Assembly: GCA_019422485.1 (NCBI GenBank)
Contig: JAHZDG010000007.1
Coordinates: forward strand, 1 to 33,460
Direction of reading: 5' to 3'
Source: Alistipes sp.
Lineage (GTDB): Bacteria > Bacteroidota > Bacteroidia > Bacteroidales > Rikenellaceae
Length of the DNA stretch: 33,460 nt
Part shown: one piece after another, positions 18,493-26,385 of the stretch
Numbering within the stretch: the first letter of the stretch is position 1
How the letters are laid out: the number at the start of each line of letters is the position of its first letter
Program-made: the position numbers and the translations under genes
The notes under the pieces: generated by a model
Told to the model about the DNA's origin: nothing
Databases searched by the model: none
The model's input: only the letters and a program-made list of their open reading frames with translations

Positions 18493-18850
18493 AGATCATC
18501 GAAAGTTGGGCGAAGGTCAGGTCGTCGTTTTGCAGAACGGCCTTGATTTTATAGCGTGATCCATCCTGTTCGATGGACCGGAAACGAACTTCGACGTGGG
18601 TGTGTTCGGCCGGAGAAAGCACATGCAGAAACTTGACGTTGACCACCTGTTTCAAAGCTAAATTTCGGCCGGTCTGTTTCTCGAGCAGTTCGGACACCAA
18701 CTCAATGAGACAAACCCCCGGAGTGATCGGGTTGCCCGGAAAGTGTGCCTGATAGATCTCATGCTGGGGGTTGAGTCGCAGCCGGTAGCAGTGGAGGCCC
18801 AGTTCTTCGGTCTCTTCTTCGAGGAAACAAAAGTGGCTCAGTAGTTTCAT
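18467..18850 (-). CDS. FabZ/ApeI-like 3-hydroxyacyl-ACP dehydratase
   Basis: A 127-residue single hotdog domain. It carries the full FabZ signature AHFPGNPITPGVCLIEL with the catalytic His36 and Glu50. It should remove water from 3-hydroxyacyl-ACP during each round of polyene chain growth. Together with the second hotdog dehydratase at 25019-25453 it probably forms the two-subunit dehydratase known from aryl polyene systems (ApeI:ApeP). This gene is the ApeI-like partner because it keeps the classical active site. It lies 12 bp after the small secreted protein gene, and its end overlaps the glycosyltransferase. Confidence 0.85.
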   Translation of the reverse strand: MKLLSHFCFLEEETEELGLHCYRLRLNPQHEIYQAHFPGNPITPGVCLIELVSELLEKQTGRNLALKQVVNVKFLHVLSPAEHTHVEVRFRSIEQDGSRYKIKAVLQNDDLTFAQLSMIYVDATEAR

Positions 18851-18862
18851 GTTCAGTCAATG

Positions 18863-19321
18863 TTACTTCGTTAGTCGAGAAAATCGGTACGTTATGTGGT
18901 GTCGGTCGTTGTGAAGAATCCAGCGTTCGGGGGAGGGGTGCTCGATGCGACGGCCTCGGATGGGGGTGGAGGGCGGCAGATCGCCATAGGTCAGCAGTAG
19001 ACTCAAGTCGCGCCGCAAGACCCGGCGGATGTACCATCGATCCAGTGTCTCGAGCAGACCCGAAAGCTCAATCCGATGGTTGGAAGGTGTGTATCGGAAA
19101 TCGAATGCCCGAACTCCGAACTCGTTTAACCAGGAACCGACGATTTCGGCATTCATGCGTTTTAGAATGCAGATTCCTGACAGATGAACCTTTTTGAACT
19201 GTAGGGTGACGGCATATTCCGTACGTTCTCCTTCGAGTGCGGGACTCAAGGAGGTACGGGGTTGGGCGAAGGCCCATTCTGCCGCTAACCACAGGCTAAT
19301 GAATAGTAAAAAGCGTTTCAT
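18863..19321 (-). CDS. Small secreted protein, possibly ApeN (DUF3261)-like
   Basis: A 152-residue protein with a Sec signal peptide (MKRFLLFISLWLAAEWAFA, probable cleavage after residue 19) and no lipobox cysteine. The mature part is beta-rich, with HLSGICILKRM, a segment EFGVRAFDFRYTP and a C-terminal HHITYRF. I do not recognise it firmly. Its position directly after a LolA-like carrier gene matches that of the DUF3261 lipoprotein ApeN in proteobacterial aryl polyene clusters, and the segment order is compatible with a LolB-like acceptor, but this is inference from context. It overlaps the LolA-like gene by 26 bp, which points to translational coupling. Confidence 0.55.
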   Translation of the reverse strand: MKRFLLFISLWLAAEWAFAQPRTSLSPALEGERTEYAVTLQFKKVHLSGICILKRMNAEIVGSWLNEFGVRAFDFRYTPSNHRIELSGLLETLDRWYIRRVLRRDLSLLLTYGDLPPSTPIRGRRIEHPSPERWILHNDRHHITYRFSRLTK

Positions 19322-19946
19322 CGAGGGGAACGTCGGTTTGTATGTTTTTTAAGTCGATGATGGTGCGGTCCTTGTTTTTTTCGATCATTTCGACCCGGGT
19401 GACCAGTTGGCGTTTGGGGTCGAAATGCAGGCGGAGTTGGGAGAAAAAGGGTTGCATCTCGCGTCGGATAGGGGTCAATTCGGCGATCCAGCTGCCGTTT
19501 TCGGTGCGTATTTGGGTGCGGAAATCGGTGGTGGACGTCAGGCAGCGACCGGTCAGGCTGTTCATCATGTTGCGGGCGATCTCCTGAAACATGCGGTTGT
19601 CGGAGGTGTTGACGACCTGAGTCTGTCCGGGAGAGCGCATCAGAACCTGTTCCCCGTTGAGAATGAACGTGTAGCGGTAGGGTGAGGTATATTCCCAATG
19701 CAGTTTGCCGCCCTCCTGTTGGTAGTACATCACGCCGTGCGAGACCATTTGGTCGCGCAGCAGGGAGAGTTCCTTGGTTTGCGTGAATTCACACCGCAAG
19801 GTTTTGAGGGCAGAAGTTGTTCGGTCGATGGCCGAGAGTATCTCCTGGGTCGATAGGGTTTCGGCGCTCCGATTTTGCGCCTGGAGTGTTTGCCAGCCTC
19901 CCGTGCAGAGCAGGCATCCCGCGAGAAAATATTTGATCAGTTGCAT
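19296..19946 (-). CDS. LolA-like periplasmic lipid/lipoprotein carrier
   Basis: A 216-residue protein with an N-terminal signal peptide (cleavage likely near residues 22-24, TLQAQ) followed by LSTQEILSAIDR and LKTLRCEFTQTKEL, typical of the LolA fold. The segment GGKLHWEYTSPYRYTFILNGEQVLM is the conserved core strand region (LolA: W.Y..P....). LolA proteins shuttle lipidated cargo through the periplasm. A LolA-like gene (ApeL) is a usual part of aryl polyene clusters, where it is thought to carry the polyene lipid to the outer membrane. It is not the housekeeping lolA, judging by its place between cluster genes. Confidence 0.83.
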   Translation of the reverse strand: MQLIKYFLAGCLLCTGGWQTLQAQNRSAETLSTQEILSAIDRTTSALKTLRCEFTQTKELSLLRDQMVSHGVMYYQQEGGKLHWEYTSPYRYTFILNGEQVLMRSPGQTQVVNTSDNRMFQEIARNMMNSLTGRCLTSTTDFRTQIRTENGSWIAELTPIRREMQPFFSQLRLHFDPKRQLVTRVEMIEKNKDRTIIDLKNIQTDVPLDETLFTIH

Positions 19947-19953
19947 AGTCGAA

Positions 19954-20307
19954 TCATTTAGCGATGAAAATACATCCGGCGATAATCAGCACGATTCCGA
20001 TCCAACGGGTCAGTGGAATCTGTTCGTGGAAGAAGATCATGGCGGCCAGCATGCCCATGACGTAGGCGAGACTGAGCATCGGGTAGACCGTACTGAAGGG
20101 AAACCGCTTCAGCATGTAGAGCCAGCAGACGGCCGTGGCGATGAAACAGAGCCCGCTGCCGATCATATAGAAATTGGCGAAGAAACGGTAAAACCAGTGC
20201 CAACTCCAGGAAAAGTCGCCGGCTCGATTCAGCGCCATTTTCTGAAGCAGTTGGCAGGCTACCAACAGGGCCGATTGCAAGATGGCCAACGGAATCAATG
20301 TCCACAT
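19954..20307 (-). CDS. Small EamA/SMR-type four-helix membrane protein
   Basis: A 117-residue hydrophobic protein with four predicted helices (about 2-19, 38-60, 66-90 and 95-115). The segment FPFSTVYPMLSLAYVMGMLAA resembles SMR/EamA transporters such as ArnE/ArnF, which flip undecaprenyl-linked sugars. It overlaps the end of the chain-length-factor-like gene by 13 bp and precedes the LolA-like gene by 7 bp. A role in flipping a lipid or sugar-lipid intermediate of the pigment pathway would fit the neighbours, but the substrate is unknown. Confidence 0.75.
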   Translation of the reverse strand: MWTLIPLAILQSALLVACQLLQKMALNRAGDFSWSWHWFYRFFANFYMIGSGLCFIATAVCWLYMLKRFPFSTVYPMLSLAYVMGMLAAMIFFHEQIPLTRWIGIVLIIAGCIFIAK

Positions 20308-21332
20308 AGCGCGCGCAGAATGATCAGTGAATATTGTTTGTCTTCGCTTTGGTTGAGCAGCAGCAGGGCCTGGGGTCGGCCCGTACGAGGTGCCGTATGG
20401 CCATAATACATACCCTCCGGAATGAACCCTTTATCCAGACAGTGAGCCGCCGCATAGACTGCATAGGCCGATGCCGTATAGCTGATGCCGAACCATTGCT
20501 GGTATCTCAGCGTTGGGACATTGGGAAGCAGCTGTTGGGTGAAACGGTGGTAGGGTGCATCATGAGCTTCCCGTCCGTTGACACCGGTTATGACGGCTGC
20601 GAGGGATTCCGGAGTCAGATGAGTTTCATCTAACAGATCGTGGAGGGCTTTGCCCAGTTCCTGTTCCGTAGGACGGTAGAGCATGCGCATCGAAGCCTGT
20701 TCGCATAAGCCGTGGTCGGTTTGGGTGGAGAGCAACAGGGCCGCAGCTGCTTCGGATCCGGTGCCGGGCAGCGAACCTCCCATATAGCCGATCCGTTCCA
20801 GCAGCGTGAAATAGGAGGGGGTCAGTTCATCGTATCCTCCGACGAGGGCGGTGCGGATTTTCCCCATCCGGAACTGCATCCAGGCATCCTGCAACGCCAG
20901 ATCGAACGAGACGTCCTTATGGGAGTAGGTGATGTTGTAGCCGTGGGTATGAGACCGCAACGCCAGCAGAGAGGCGATGGTGTTGTGGGTCGATTGCATG
21001 AAATGCGTCGGGCTCAACAACGACTCTCCGTCCCGGCACAAGGCTTCAAGAAAGCGTTCCGTGTTTTCCATGCACCCCAATCCGGTTCCGACCAGAATGG
21101 CATCGGGATGTTCCACCCCGGTTTTGCGGGCCAGGCTTTGAGCGGTGACCCAGGCGCGTTTGAGAATTTTGCCCAAACGTCGGCTTTCGGCAGGAGTGAG
21201 CCACTGTTTGAAATCCGGATCTATTGCCCGGGCATACGGCACGTCGTACACGTTCGGCTCCGACATCCACGTTTCACAGAGCGGTTGTTGCAGGGAAATT
21301 TGTTCAGCGGCTTGTATGTAGACGGGTTTCAT
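20295..21332 (-). CDS. Chain-length-factor-like ketosynthase homologue (ApeC-like), active site lost
   Basis: The start chosen is 21332 (MKPVYIQAAEQ), whose ATG overlaps the TGA of the upstream ketosynthase; an ATG at 21344 is the alternative. The product is 345 residues. The thiolase fold is recognisable (ILVGTGLGCMENT, FMQSTHNTIASLLAL, ALVGGYDELTP), but all three ketosynthase catalytic residues are gone. The place of the nucleophilic Cys holds Asp140 (SHKDVSFD), HGTGT is replaced by TGVNGREAH, and the KxxxGH region reads QQWFGIS. This is the pattern of a chain-length factor that pairs with an active ketosynthase. The translational coupling to the gene at 21329-22531 suggests that enzyme is its partner, as ApeO:ApeC in Xenorhabdus. 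Confidence 0.85.
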   Translation of the reverse strand: MKPVYIQAAEQISLQQPLCETWMSEPNVYDVPYARAIDPDFKQWLTPAESRRLGKILKRAWVTAQSLARKTGVEHPDAILVGTGLGCMENTERFLEALCRDGESLLSPTHFMQSTHNTIASLLALRSHTHGYNITYSHKDVSFDLALQDAWMQFRMGKIRTALVGGYDELTPSYFTLLERIGYMGGSLPGTGSEAAAALLLSTQTDHGLCEQASMRMLYRPTEQELGKALHDLLDETHLTPESLAAVITGVNGREAHDAPYHRFTQQLLPNVPTLRYQQWFGISYTASAYAVYAAAHCLDKGFIPEGMYYGHTAPRTGRPQALLLLNQSEDKQYSLIILRALCGH

Positions 21333-22531
21333 GGTTTTTGCCATTTAGAAAGAAGCAACGAAGAGTCGTTCCCTCCGAAGCCGAACGAGTTGCACAAAAC
21401 ATGTCGGATTTCCCGGGACGGCCGACTTTCTCGGACCGGAATCAAACCGTTTTCCATCGGTTCGCTCCAGTTGAGGTTGATCGGCAGGAACTGGTGTTGC
21501 AAGGCTAGCAGACAGATGACGGTTTCGATGGCACCCGAGGCGCTGGTCGTGTGACCCGTTGCCGATTTGGTCGATGAAACGGGTGGAACGAGATCGCCGA
21601 AAAGCCGAAACATGGCGGCGCTTTCGCTGCTGTCGTTGTTCGGGGTTCCAGTGCCGTGGGCATTGATGTAGTCGACATCGGCCGGGGTGAGACCGGCATC
21701 GTTCAGGGCCGCTTGCATGGCCCGGAAAGCGCCTTCCCCATCGGGTGAAGAGGCCGTCTGATGGAAGGCATCGCAGGCATTTCCATAACCGTCGAGGGTC
21801 ACTAAAGGTTCGACGCCACGGGCTTGTGCCGTTGAGGGGCGTTCCAATACTACGTAAGCCGCACCTTCCCCCAGATTCAATCCGGCTCGGGAGGCGTCAA
21901 AGGGCCGGCAGGGCTGGGAATCGAGAATCATCAACGCATGGAACCCGTTGAGATGGAATCGTGTCAGGCATTCGCTACCTCCGGCGATGACCCGATCGGC
22001 CAGACCGCTTCGGATCAGGTTGGCTCCGGTGATGATGGCGTTCAGAGCCGAAGAACAGGCCGTCGAAGGGGTGGCTACGAAACCGAACCGACCGAAGTGA
22101 TCGGCGATCAGTTCCGTTGAGCTGCCGCAATCGTGCAGGGCGATGTATTCGTTGCGGGTGTCGTTGTTCAGGAAGTCCGGATAATATTGTTCGCTTTTGT
22201 CCATGCCTCCGACCGTCGTTCCCGAAATAAAGGCCGTGGTCGACCATTCTTCGGGGTCGAGGTGGGCTTCCTGCAGGGCTTCCTGCAAAGCCCACATGCC
22301 CAACAGAGCGGTCCGAATCGTCGGAGTGCCGGAAGAAATGCCCAATCGGGATTGCAGTTCGTCGTTGCTCAGCGGGACTTCGCCTACGGGGAGGTCGGTA
22401 TGTACGGTGCGCAGATGACGCACAGGACCGATCCCCGATCGCCCCTGAAGCAGGGCGTCCAGTACCTCGAGTTTATTCAATCCGATGGCCGAAACTATGC
22501 CGGCTCCTGTAATCCAGATCGGGTCTTTCAT
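21329..22531 (-). CDS. FabF-type beta-ketoacyl-ACP synthase (ApeO-like)
   Basis: A 400-residue condensing enzyme with an intact triad: Cys159 in TPSTACSSALNA, His292 in NAHGTGTPNND, and His327 in KSATGHTTSASGA with Lys322. It also keeps the FDASRAGLNLGEG loop. It should catalyse decarboxylative condensation of malonyl-ACP with the growing acyl chain. The gene directly follows an ACP gene and is coupled by ATGA to the chain-length-factor-like gene, so the two products probably form the elongating heterodimer. Confidence 0.88.
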   Translation of the reverse strand: MKDPIWITGAGIVSAIGLNKLEVLDALLQGRSGIGPVRHLRTVHTDLPVGEVPLSNDELQSRLGISSGTPTIRTALLGMWALQEALQEAHLDPEEWSTTAFISGTTVGGMDKSEQYYPDFLNNDTRNEYIALHDCGSSTELIADHFGRFGFVATPSTACSSALNAIITGANLIRSGLADRVIAGGSECLTRFHLNGFHALMILDSQPCRPFDASRAGLNLGEGAAYVVLERPSTAQARGVEPLVTLDGYGNACDAFHQTASSPDGEGAFRAMQAALNDAGLTPADVDYINAHGTGTPNNDSSESAAMFRLFGDLVPPVSSTKSATGHTTSASGAIETVICLLALQHQFLPINLNWSEPMENGLIPVRESRPSREIRHVLCNSFGFGGNDSSLLLSKWQKP

Positions 22532-22540
22532 GCGGGACGA

Positions 22541-22798
22541 TTATTTGGTGCGGTGTTGAGCGATGTAGTCGGCCATGACGTGGATGCTTTGGAAAATTTT
22601 GCGGCCTTCTGAAGCGTCTTTCAGTTTGATGCCGTATTTTTTCTCCATCAGAACGATCAGTTCCAGGGCGTCGATCGAATCCAGTCCGAGTCCTTCTCCG
22701 AAGAGAGGAGCGTCGTTGTCGATCTCTTCTGGTTTGACGTCTTCCAGGTTCAGGGCTTCGATAATTGCGTTTTTCAGTTCGACCATTAATGCTTCCAT
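22541..22798 (-). CDS. Acyl carrier protein (second)
   Basis: An 85-residue acidic four-helix carrier protein. The phosphopantetheine attachment site is Ser41 in GLGLDSIDALEL. The rest (AIIEALNLEDVKPEEI, PLFGEGLG, IFQSIHVMADYIAQH) is typical of ApeE/ApeF-type carriers. An internal ATG at 22786 is a possible alternative start. Placed just before the elongating ketosynthase pair, it likely carries the growing polyene or the extender unit. It must be activated by a phosphopantetheinyl transferase encoded elsewhere. Confidence 0.9.
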   Translation of the reverse strand: MEALMVELKNAIIEALNLEDVKPEEIDNDAPLFGEGLGLDSIDALELIVLMEKKYGIKLKDASEGRKIFQSIHVMADYIAQHRTK

Positions 22799-22812
22799 GG
22801 GCGGATATGTGT

Positions 22813-23427
22813 TTAAAGGTTGATCAATGTGTTGAGGGTATCTTGATTCCAGGTCGGCTTTCCGGAACAGGGCTCGGAATCGACCAGAAAAAGGGTGGTT
22901 TCGTAGCGGGTGTCATCGATGTAGTTCACCCAGCCGCACAGGGCCGACCGGGTTTGAGGGTCGAGGAACGAATCTTCGACAGTGTCCACCATCGCGGTTG
23001 TCTCTTTTCGGTCAAGCAGATAGCAGGATGTCTCGCCGAAATAGTGGTTGCGGATGGCGATCTCGCCGGTTAAGATGTTGGCCAGCGTATAGACAAATAC
23101 CGACGGACTGGGAAAATAGTCGTTGGGGGCGGCGATGGTTTGTTGATAGTGGCTGTCACTGGCAAACGAGCCGCTCTGACTGAACAGAATGACGGCACGA
23201 TCCTCCCGGGGAGAGAACCGATCCGGTGTTTTCTGAAGTAATAGTTCCGAGGCGATGAATCCTACCTGGCAAAGGGGATCCATCTTGAAAAATTTGGGAT
23301 AATCTCCCACGTATTGACGATAGAGTCGCTTCAGCAACCCGTCGTTTGATTCGGTCAGGGGAAGTGCTTTCCCTTCGAGGGTAGCCCCTGCCGGCGAAAG
23401 ATGAACCCATGATTGAATCGTCAGCAT
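22813..23427 (-). CDS. Half-length ketosynthase-like protein without catalytic residues
   Basis: A 204-residue protein, about half the length of a ketosynthase. It looks like the N-terminal half of a thiolase fold: YPKFFKMDPLCQVGFIASELLL (helix region), DRAVILFSQSGSFASD (strand and loop), and PSPSVFVYTLANILTGEIAIRNHYFGE, where a ketosynthase dimer-interface helix would precede the active-site Cys. After this a Cys is present only as TSCYLL, not in a nucleophile-elbow context, and the His-containing second half is missing. The stop is intact and the gene overlaps the upstream ketosynthase by 7 bp, so it looks like a maintained gene instead of debris. Its function is unknown; a structural or chain-length role is a guess. 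Confidence 0.65.
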   Translation of the reverse strand: MLTIQSWVHLSPAGATLEGKALPLTESNDGLLKRLYRQYVGDYPKFFKMDPLCQVGFIASELLLQKTPDRFSPREDRAVILFSQSGSFASDSHYQQTIAAPNDYFPSPSVFVYTLANILTGEIAIRNHYFGETSCYLLDRKETTAMVDTVEDSFLDPQTRSALCGWVNYIDDTRYETTLFLVDSEPCSGKPTWNQDTLNTLINL

Positions 23428-24599
23428 AATCCACCTCCTTGTCTGAACAGCAGGGCTGCATTACACCCTCCGAAGCCGGAGAGTAATTTGATAAAACTTT
23501 TTTTCCGGGTTGTTGCATGGGTGGAGGAGAGGTGCAGCGGACGTGATACGCCGCAGTGGGCATATCCTCGGGTGCCCAAGATGGTGTGATCCTCGACGGC
23601 TTGCATGGAGAGAACGGATTCCAGCAGACCGGCTGCTCCCATGGTATGGCCGAAATAGCCTTTGAGCCCGTTGACCGGAATGTCGGCCAGACCGGCCCGA
23701 TCGATGGCGATGGACTCCATTTCGTCGTTATAGGGTGTGGCGGTGCCATGAACGTTGAGGAAGGCCAGCTCGTCGGACGATATATCTTGCATGACGGCCC
23801 GTAAAGCCCGGTAACAACCTTCCCCGGTTCGGGAGGGACCGGAAATATGGTTGGCGTCGTTGCGGATGGCGCCACGATAAGCGATCCATGTCTGAGGGTC
23901 GATTTTGTCGATCGGGCGTCGGGTATAAATGACGGTGGCTGCGGCCTCTCCCAGATTCAATCCCGTGCGATCACGGTCGAAAGGTTGGCAGGGGAGGGGC
24001 GACAAGGCCTTGAACGATTGAAAACCCGATACGATGAATTTTGACTGCTGATCGGCACCGACGACGATGGCGTGGTCGCAACGGCCGCTTTGCAGGGCGC
24101 GCATGGCGGCAATTTGCGCACAGAGTCCGGAGATGCAGGCATTTGAAACGACGATGGGTGGGTTCGGATTGTGAAAGAAGTCGCAGATGCGTTGCGCCGA
24201 ATAGTCGGGCAGTACATTGGCGCGGTAGCGGTTCTCTTCTTCCAGCAGCGCGACATTGCCTTTGGTGGTTGACAGGAAGAATTGTACGCGGTTCGAAGCT
24301 GGATCGACGGCGGTTGTCTCCAGGGCTCGGGAAACGGAAAGAATGGCGATTTTCTCAAAGAAAGTCAACGCTTCTACCTGATCGGTCGTATAGCGTGCGA
24401 GTAACGCCTGGTCGATTGCTTCATGATCGAGCAGGGAGGCGACAAAAGGCTCGGGCAGGCCCCACAACCCTTCATAAAGACGCAGCGCGCTTTGCCCCGC
24501 TTTGACGGCGTGGTAGGTCTCCGCAGTGGCCAGACCCAGCGGAGTGAGCAGGTTATCGCCCTCTTTGACGATCAGTTCATGTTCCAGCGTTCTTTCCAT
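23421..24599 (-). CDS. Beta-ketoacyl-ACP synthase (divergent FabF/ApeR-like)
   Basis: A 392-residue condensing enzyme with the triad present: Cys155 in VSNACISGLCAQ, His284 in VHGTATPYND, and His318 in KGYFGHTMGAAG with Lys313. The context residues differ from standard FabF (ACISG instead of ACSSA), which suggests a specialised substrate such as the aryl starter. It overlaps the thioesterase gene upstream by 28 bp; no closer ATG was found. It may do the priming condensation on the aryl-acrylyl starter, but which of the three active ketosynthases does this cannot be decided from sequence. Confidence 0.85.
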   Translation of the reverse strand: MERTLEHELIVKEGDNLLTPLGLATAETYHAVKAGQSALRLYEGLWGLPEPFVASLLDHEAIDQALLARYTTDQVEALTFFEKIAILSVSRALETTAVDPASNRVQFFLSTTKGNVALLEEENRYRANVLPDYSAQRICDFFHNPNPPIVVSNACISGLCAQIAAMRALQSGRCDHAIVVGADQQSKFIVSGFQSFKALSPLPCQPFDRDRTGLNLGEAAATVIYTRRPIDKIDPQTWIAYRGAIRNDANHISGPSRTGEGCYRALRAVMQDISSDELAFLNVHGTATPYNDEMESIAIDRAGLADIPVNGLKGYFGHTMGAAGLLESVLSMQAVEDHTILGTRGYAHCGVSRPLHLSSTHATTRKKSFIKLLSGFGGCNAALLFRQGGGLC

Positions 24600-25012
24600 T
24601 TTGCATAAAACTCCGGTGTGATCCAGACCAATCGGTACTCTTTGTCCATGAAAACCTGTACACTGTGACCGGTGGCCAGCAGTTGGTTGGTTTGAGCGTG
24701 GTGTATTTCGTAGTCGAAGACGATCTTGGCCGCTTCGGTGGGACGGTAGTGGATGTCGATGCGACAGGGCATGCCGTAGATGATCGGGGCTTTGTACTGA
24801 AAAGAGAGTTCGACCAGCGGGGCGTAGTACCCTTGGCCGAAAATATCCAGGTATCCCAGGCCGTATTGTGCGCCGAACGCTTCTCGGGCGTCTTCGAAAT
24901 AGAGCGAATAGGAACCGTGCCAGACAATGTTCATCGAGTCCACTTCGCTGAAGCGGACTTCGAATTCTTTGGAGGCGACCAGTTCTTTGGTGATTTTCTT
25001 ATCGCTTTTCAT
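24572..25012 (-). CDS. 4HBT-type acyl thioesterase (ApeK-like)
   Basis: A 146-residue hotdog thioesterase of the YbgC/FadM type. The catalytic region reads VRFSEVDSMNIVWHGSY with Asp25 and His32, then the helix LYFEDAREAF. This family hydrolyses acyl-CoA or acyl-ACP thioesters. A 4HBT thioesterase (ApeK) is a standard member of aryl polyene clusters. It may release the finished chain, edit stalled intermediates or feed the acyltransferases. It starts 6 bp after the dehydratase gene. Confidence 0.85.
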   Translation of the reverse strand: MKSDKKITKELVASKEFEVRFSEVDSMNIVWHGSYSLYFEDAREAFGAQYGLGYLDIFGQGYYAPLVELSFQYKAPIIYGMPCRIDIHYRPTEAAKIVFDYEIHHAQTNQLLATGHSVQVFMDKEYRLVWITPEFYAKWKERWNMN

Positions 25013-25018
25013 CGTCGG

Positions 25019-25453
25019 TCAATTTTGTGCGTCGATTTCGCTCAGGGCGATTTTCATTTGGGCCGTGGCAATAATCTCGTCGCCCGATCGGACGGTAGCC
25101 TGTACCAGCATCATACGAAAGACCTCTTCCTGGTTTTCGATCTCGGTTTGCAGGGTTTCGCCGCAACGGGGACAGCGATGGATTTCCAGGTTGCGGATCG
25201 CCCCGATAAAACCCAACTTGACGCGTTCGGCATGCAGCAGGTTGATGTACCCCATGCGCGCCGCACAGGTTTGAGCGATGTTTTCGATCAGTCCGGCCTC
25301 CTGCAGTACGCCTTCTTCGCAGAAAATGTGCTCCTGCGGGACGGTAAATCGCGTCACGGTCCGCTGTTCGTCGAAATGGACGAGCCGGTCGATCAGGATG
25401 AACGGCGGACGTTGCGGCAGCAGTTCGAGTATGTCGATTTCTTCGAAATTCAT
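25019..25453 (-). CDS. Hotdog-fold dehydratase (ApeP-like)
   Basis: The start is set at 25453 (MNFEEIDILEL), 4 bp after the LpxL-like gene; an upstream ATG at 25531 would overlap that gene. The 144-residue product has the FabZ/FabA entry motif LLPQRPPFILIDR, then VPQEHIFCEEGVLQEAGLIENIAQ. His42 and Glu57 may be the catalytic pair, but the classical HFPGxPxxPGV is not kept. This mixed pattern fits the ApeP partner in the ApeI:ApeP dehydratase. The expected reaction is dehydration of 3-hydroxyacyl-ACP during polyene growth. Confidence 0.78.
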   Translation of the reverse strand: MNFEEIDILELLPQRPPFILIDRLVHFDEQRTVTRFTVPQEHIFCEEGVLQEAGLIENIAQTCAARMGYINLLHAERVKLGFIGAIRNLEIHRCPRCGETLQTEIENQEEVFRMMLVQATVRSGDEIIATAQMKIALSEIDAQN

Positions 25454-25457
25454 GGAC

Positions 25458-26375
25458 TTATTGCCAGAAATTGTAGTAATTAAACCATTGGGTCGGGTAT
25501 CGGCGAACGATCGCTTCCAGCTGCCGGGCAAAGTTTTGGGCGGCTTGTTCCATGCGGACGCGTTTGGGCGTGTCTGGAGAGCCGGGTTCGATGCGGTTCA
25601 CGAAAATCCGATACCGTTTGACGCCTTCTTTCATGACGAAGATCGAGAGCAGGGCGACATCCCGTTGGACGGCCAAGGCAAAAGGCCCTAACGGGAATCG
25701 GGCCGGAGCCCCCAGAAAGTCGCAGACGACGCTTTTGGCGGATCCGAAAGTGCGGTCACCCGGCATGCCGACGATGTTGCCTTCGACCAGCGCCTGGTTG
25801 GCGACAAACAGGTGCGACATGTCCGATTTCACCGGAACCATCTCGATGTTGTGCCCGGCAAAACATTTGGCCCGGTTTTGCATGATGGTGGCCTGTTCCC
25901 CGGCGTAGACCAACGCATAGAAGCGTTTTTCTTCGGGGTGGAGGGCATAGCCGGCCAATTCGTAGTTCCCGATGTGGGAGCTGACCATCACGAATCCTTC
26001 GGGTTGGGAGACCAGTTCCCGGTAATATTCGTTGTGTTCGATGTCGACCTGAAAGCGACGTCCGGCATATACGGCGAAGCGATCCAGAATGACCTGTCCG
26101 AAACGATAGTGGTTGGCATATATGGCGCAGAGCGTTCGCCAACGTCCGTATCCGAGTCGTTCACGGAAGAAGCGTTGAATAGCCTTCCGGTTTTGCCGAT
26201 GGATGAACAGGTAGGCGAAGGCCACCACGGCCATAACGGCATACAGTACACGGATGTCGACTCGACGGAACAGCCCGATCAGCGAACGCAACATCCAGGG
26301 ATGTCCGTCGGTTTTGCCTTGCCAGGCTTCGTGCGCGGGCTCGTTCAGGGTGTCGATTTTCGTTGCGGCCGTCAT
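25458..26375 (-). CDS. LpxL/HtrB-like lysophospholipid acyltransferase
   Basis: A 305-residue membrane-associated acyltransferase. A hydrophobic helix (about 44-58, LYAVMAVVAFAYLFI) precedes the domain. The active site is SHIGNYE with His134 and Glu139 (HX4E, as in LpxL). The GMPGDRTFG segment and GAPARFPLGPFALA match the lipid A acyltransferase family. It should transfer an acyl chain from ACP to a lipid or glycolipid at the inner membrane. Lying between the ACP and dehydratase genes, it likely uses cluster ACP-bound chains instead of serving lipid A. Confidence 0.83.
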   Translation of the reverse strand: MTAATKIDTLNEPAHEAWQGKTDGHPWMLRSLIGLFRRVDIRVLYAVMAVVAFAYLFIHRQNRKAIQRFFRERLGYGRWRTLCAIYANHYRFGQVILDRFAVYAGRRFQVDIEHNEYYRELVSQPEGFVMVSSHIGNYELAGYALHPEEKRFYALVYAGEQATIMQNRAKCFAGHNIEMVPVKSDMSHLFVANQALVEGNIVGMPGDRTFGSAKSVVCDFLGAPARFPLGPFALAVQRDVALLSIFVMKEGVKRYRIFVNRIEPGSPDTPKRVRMEQAAQNFARQLEAIVRRYPTQWFNYYNFWQ

Positions 26376-26385
26376 GCCTGTGGGT

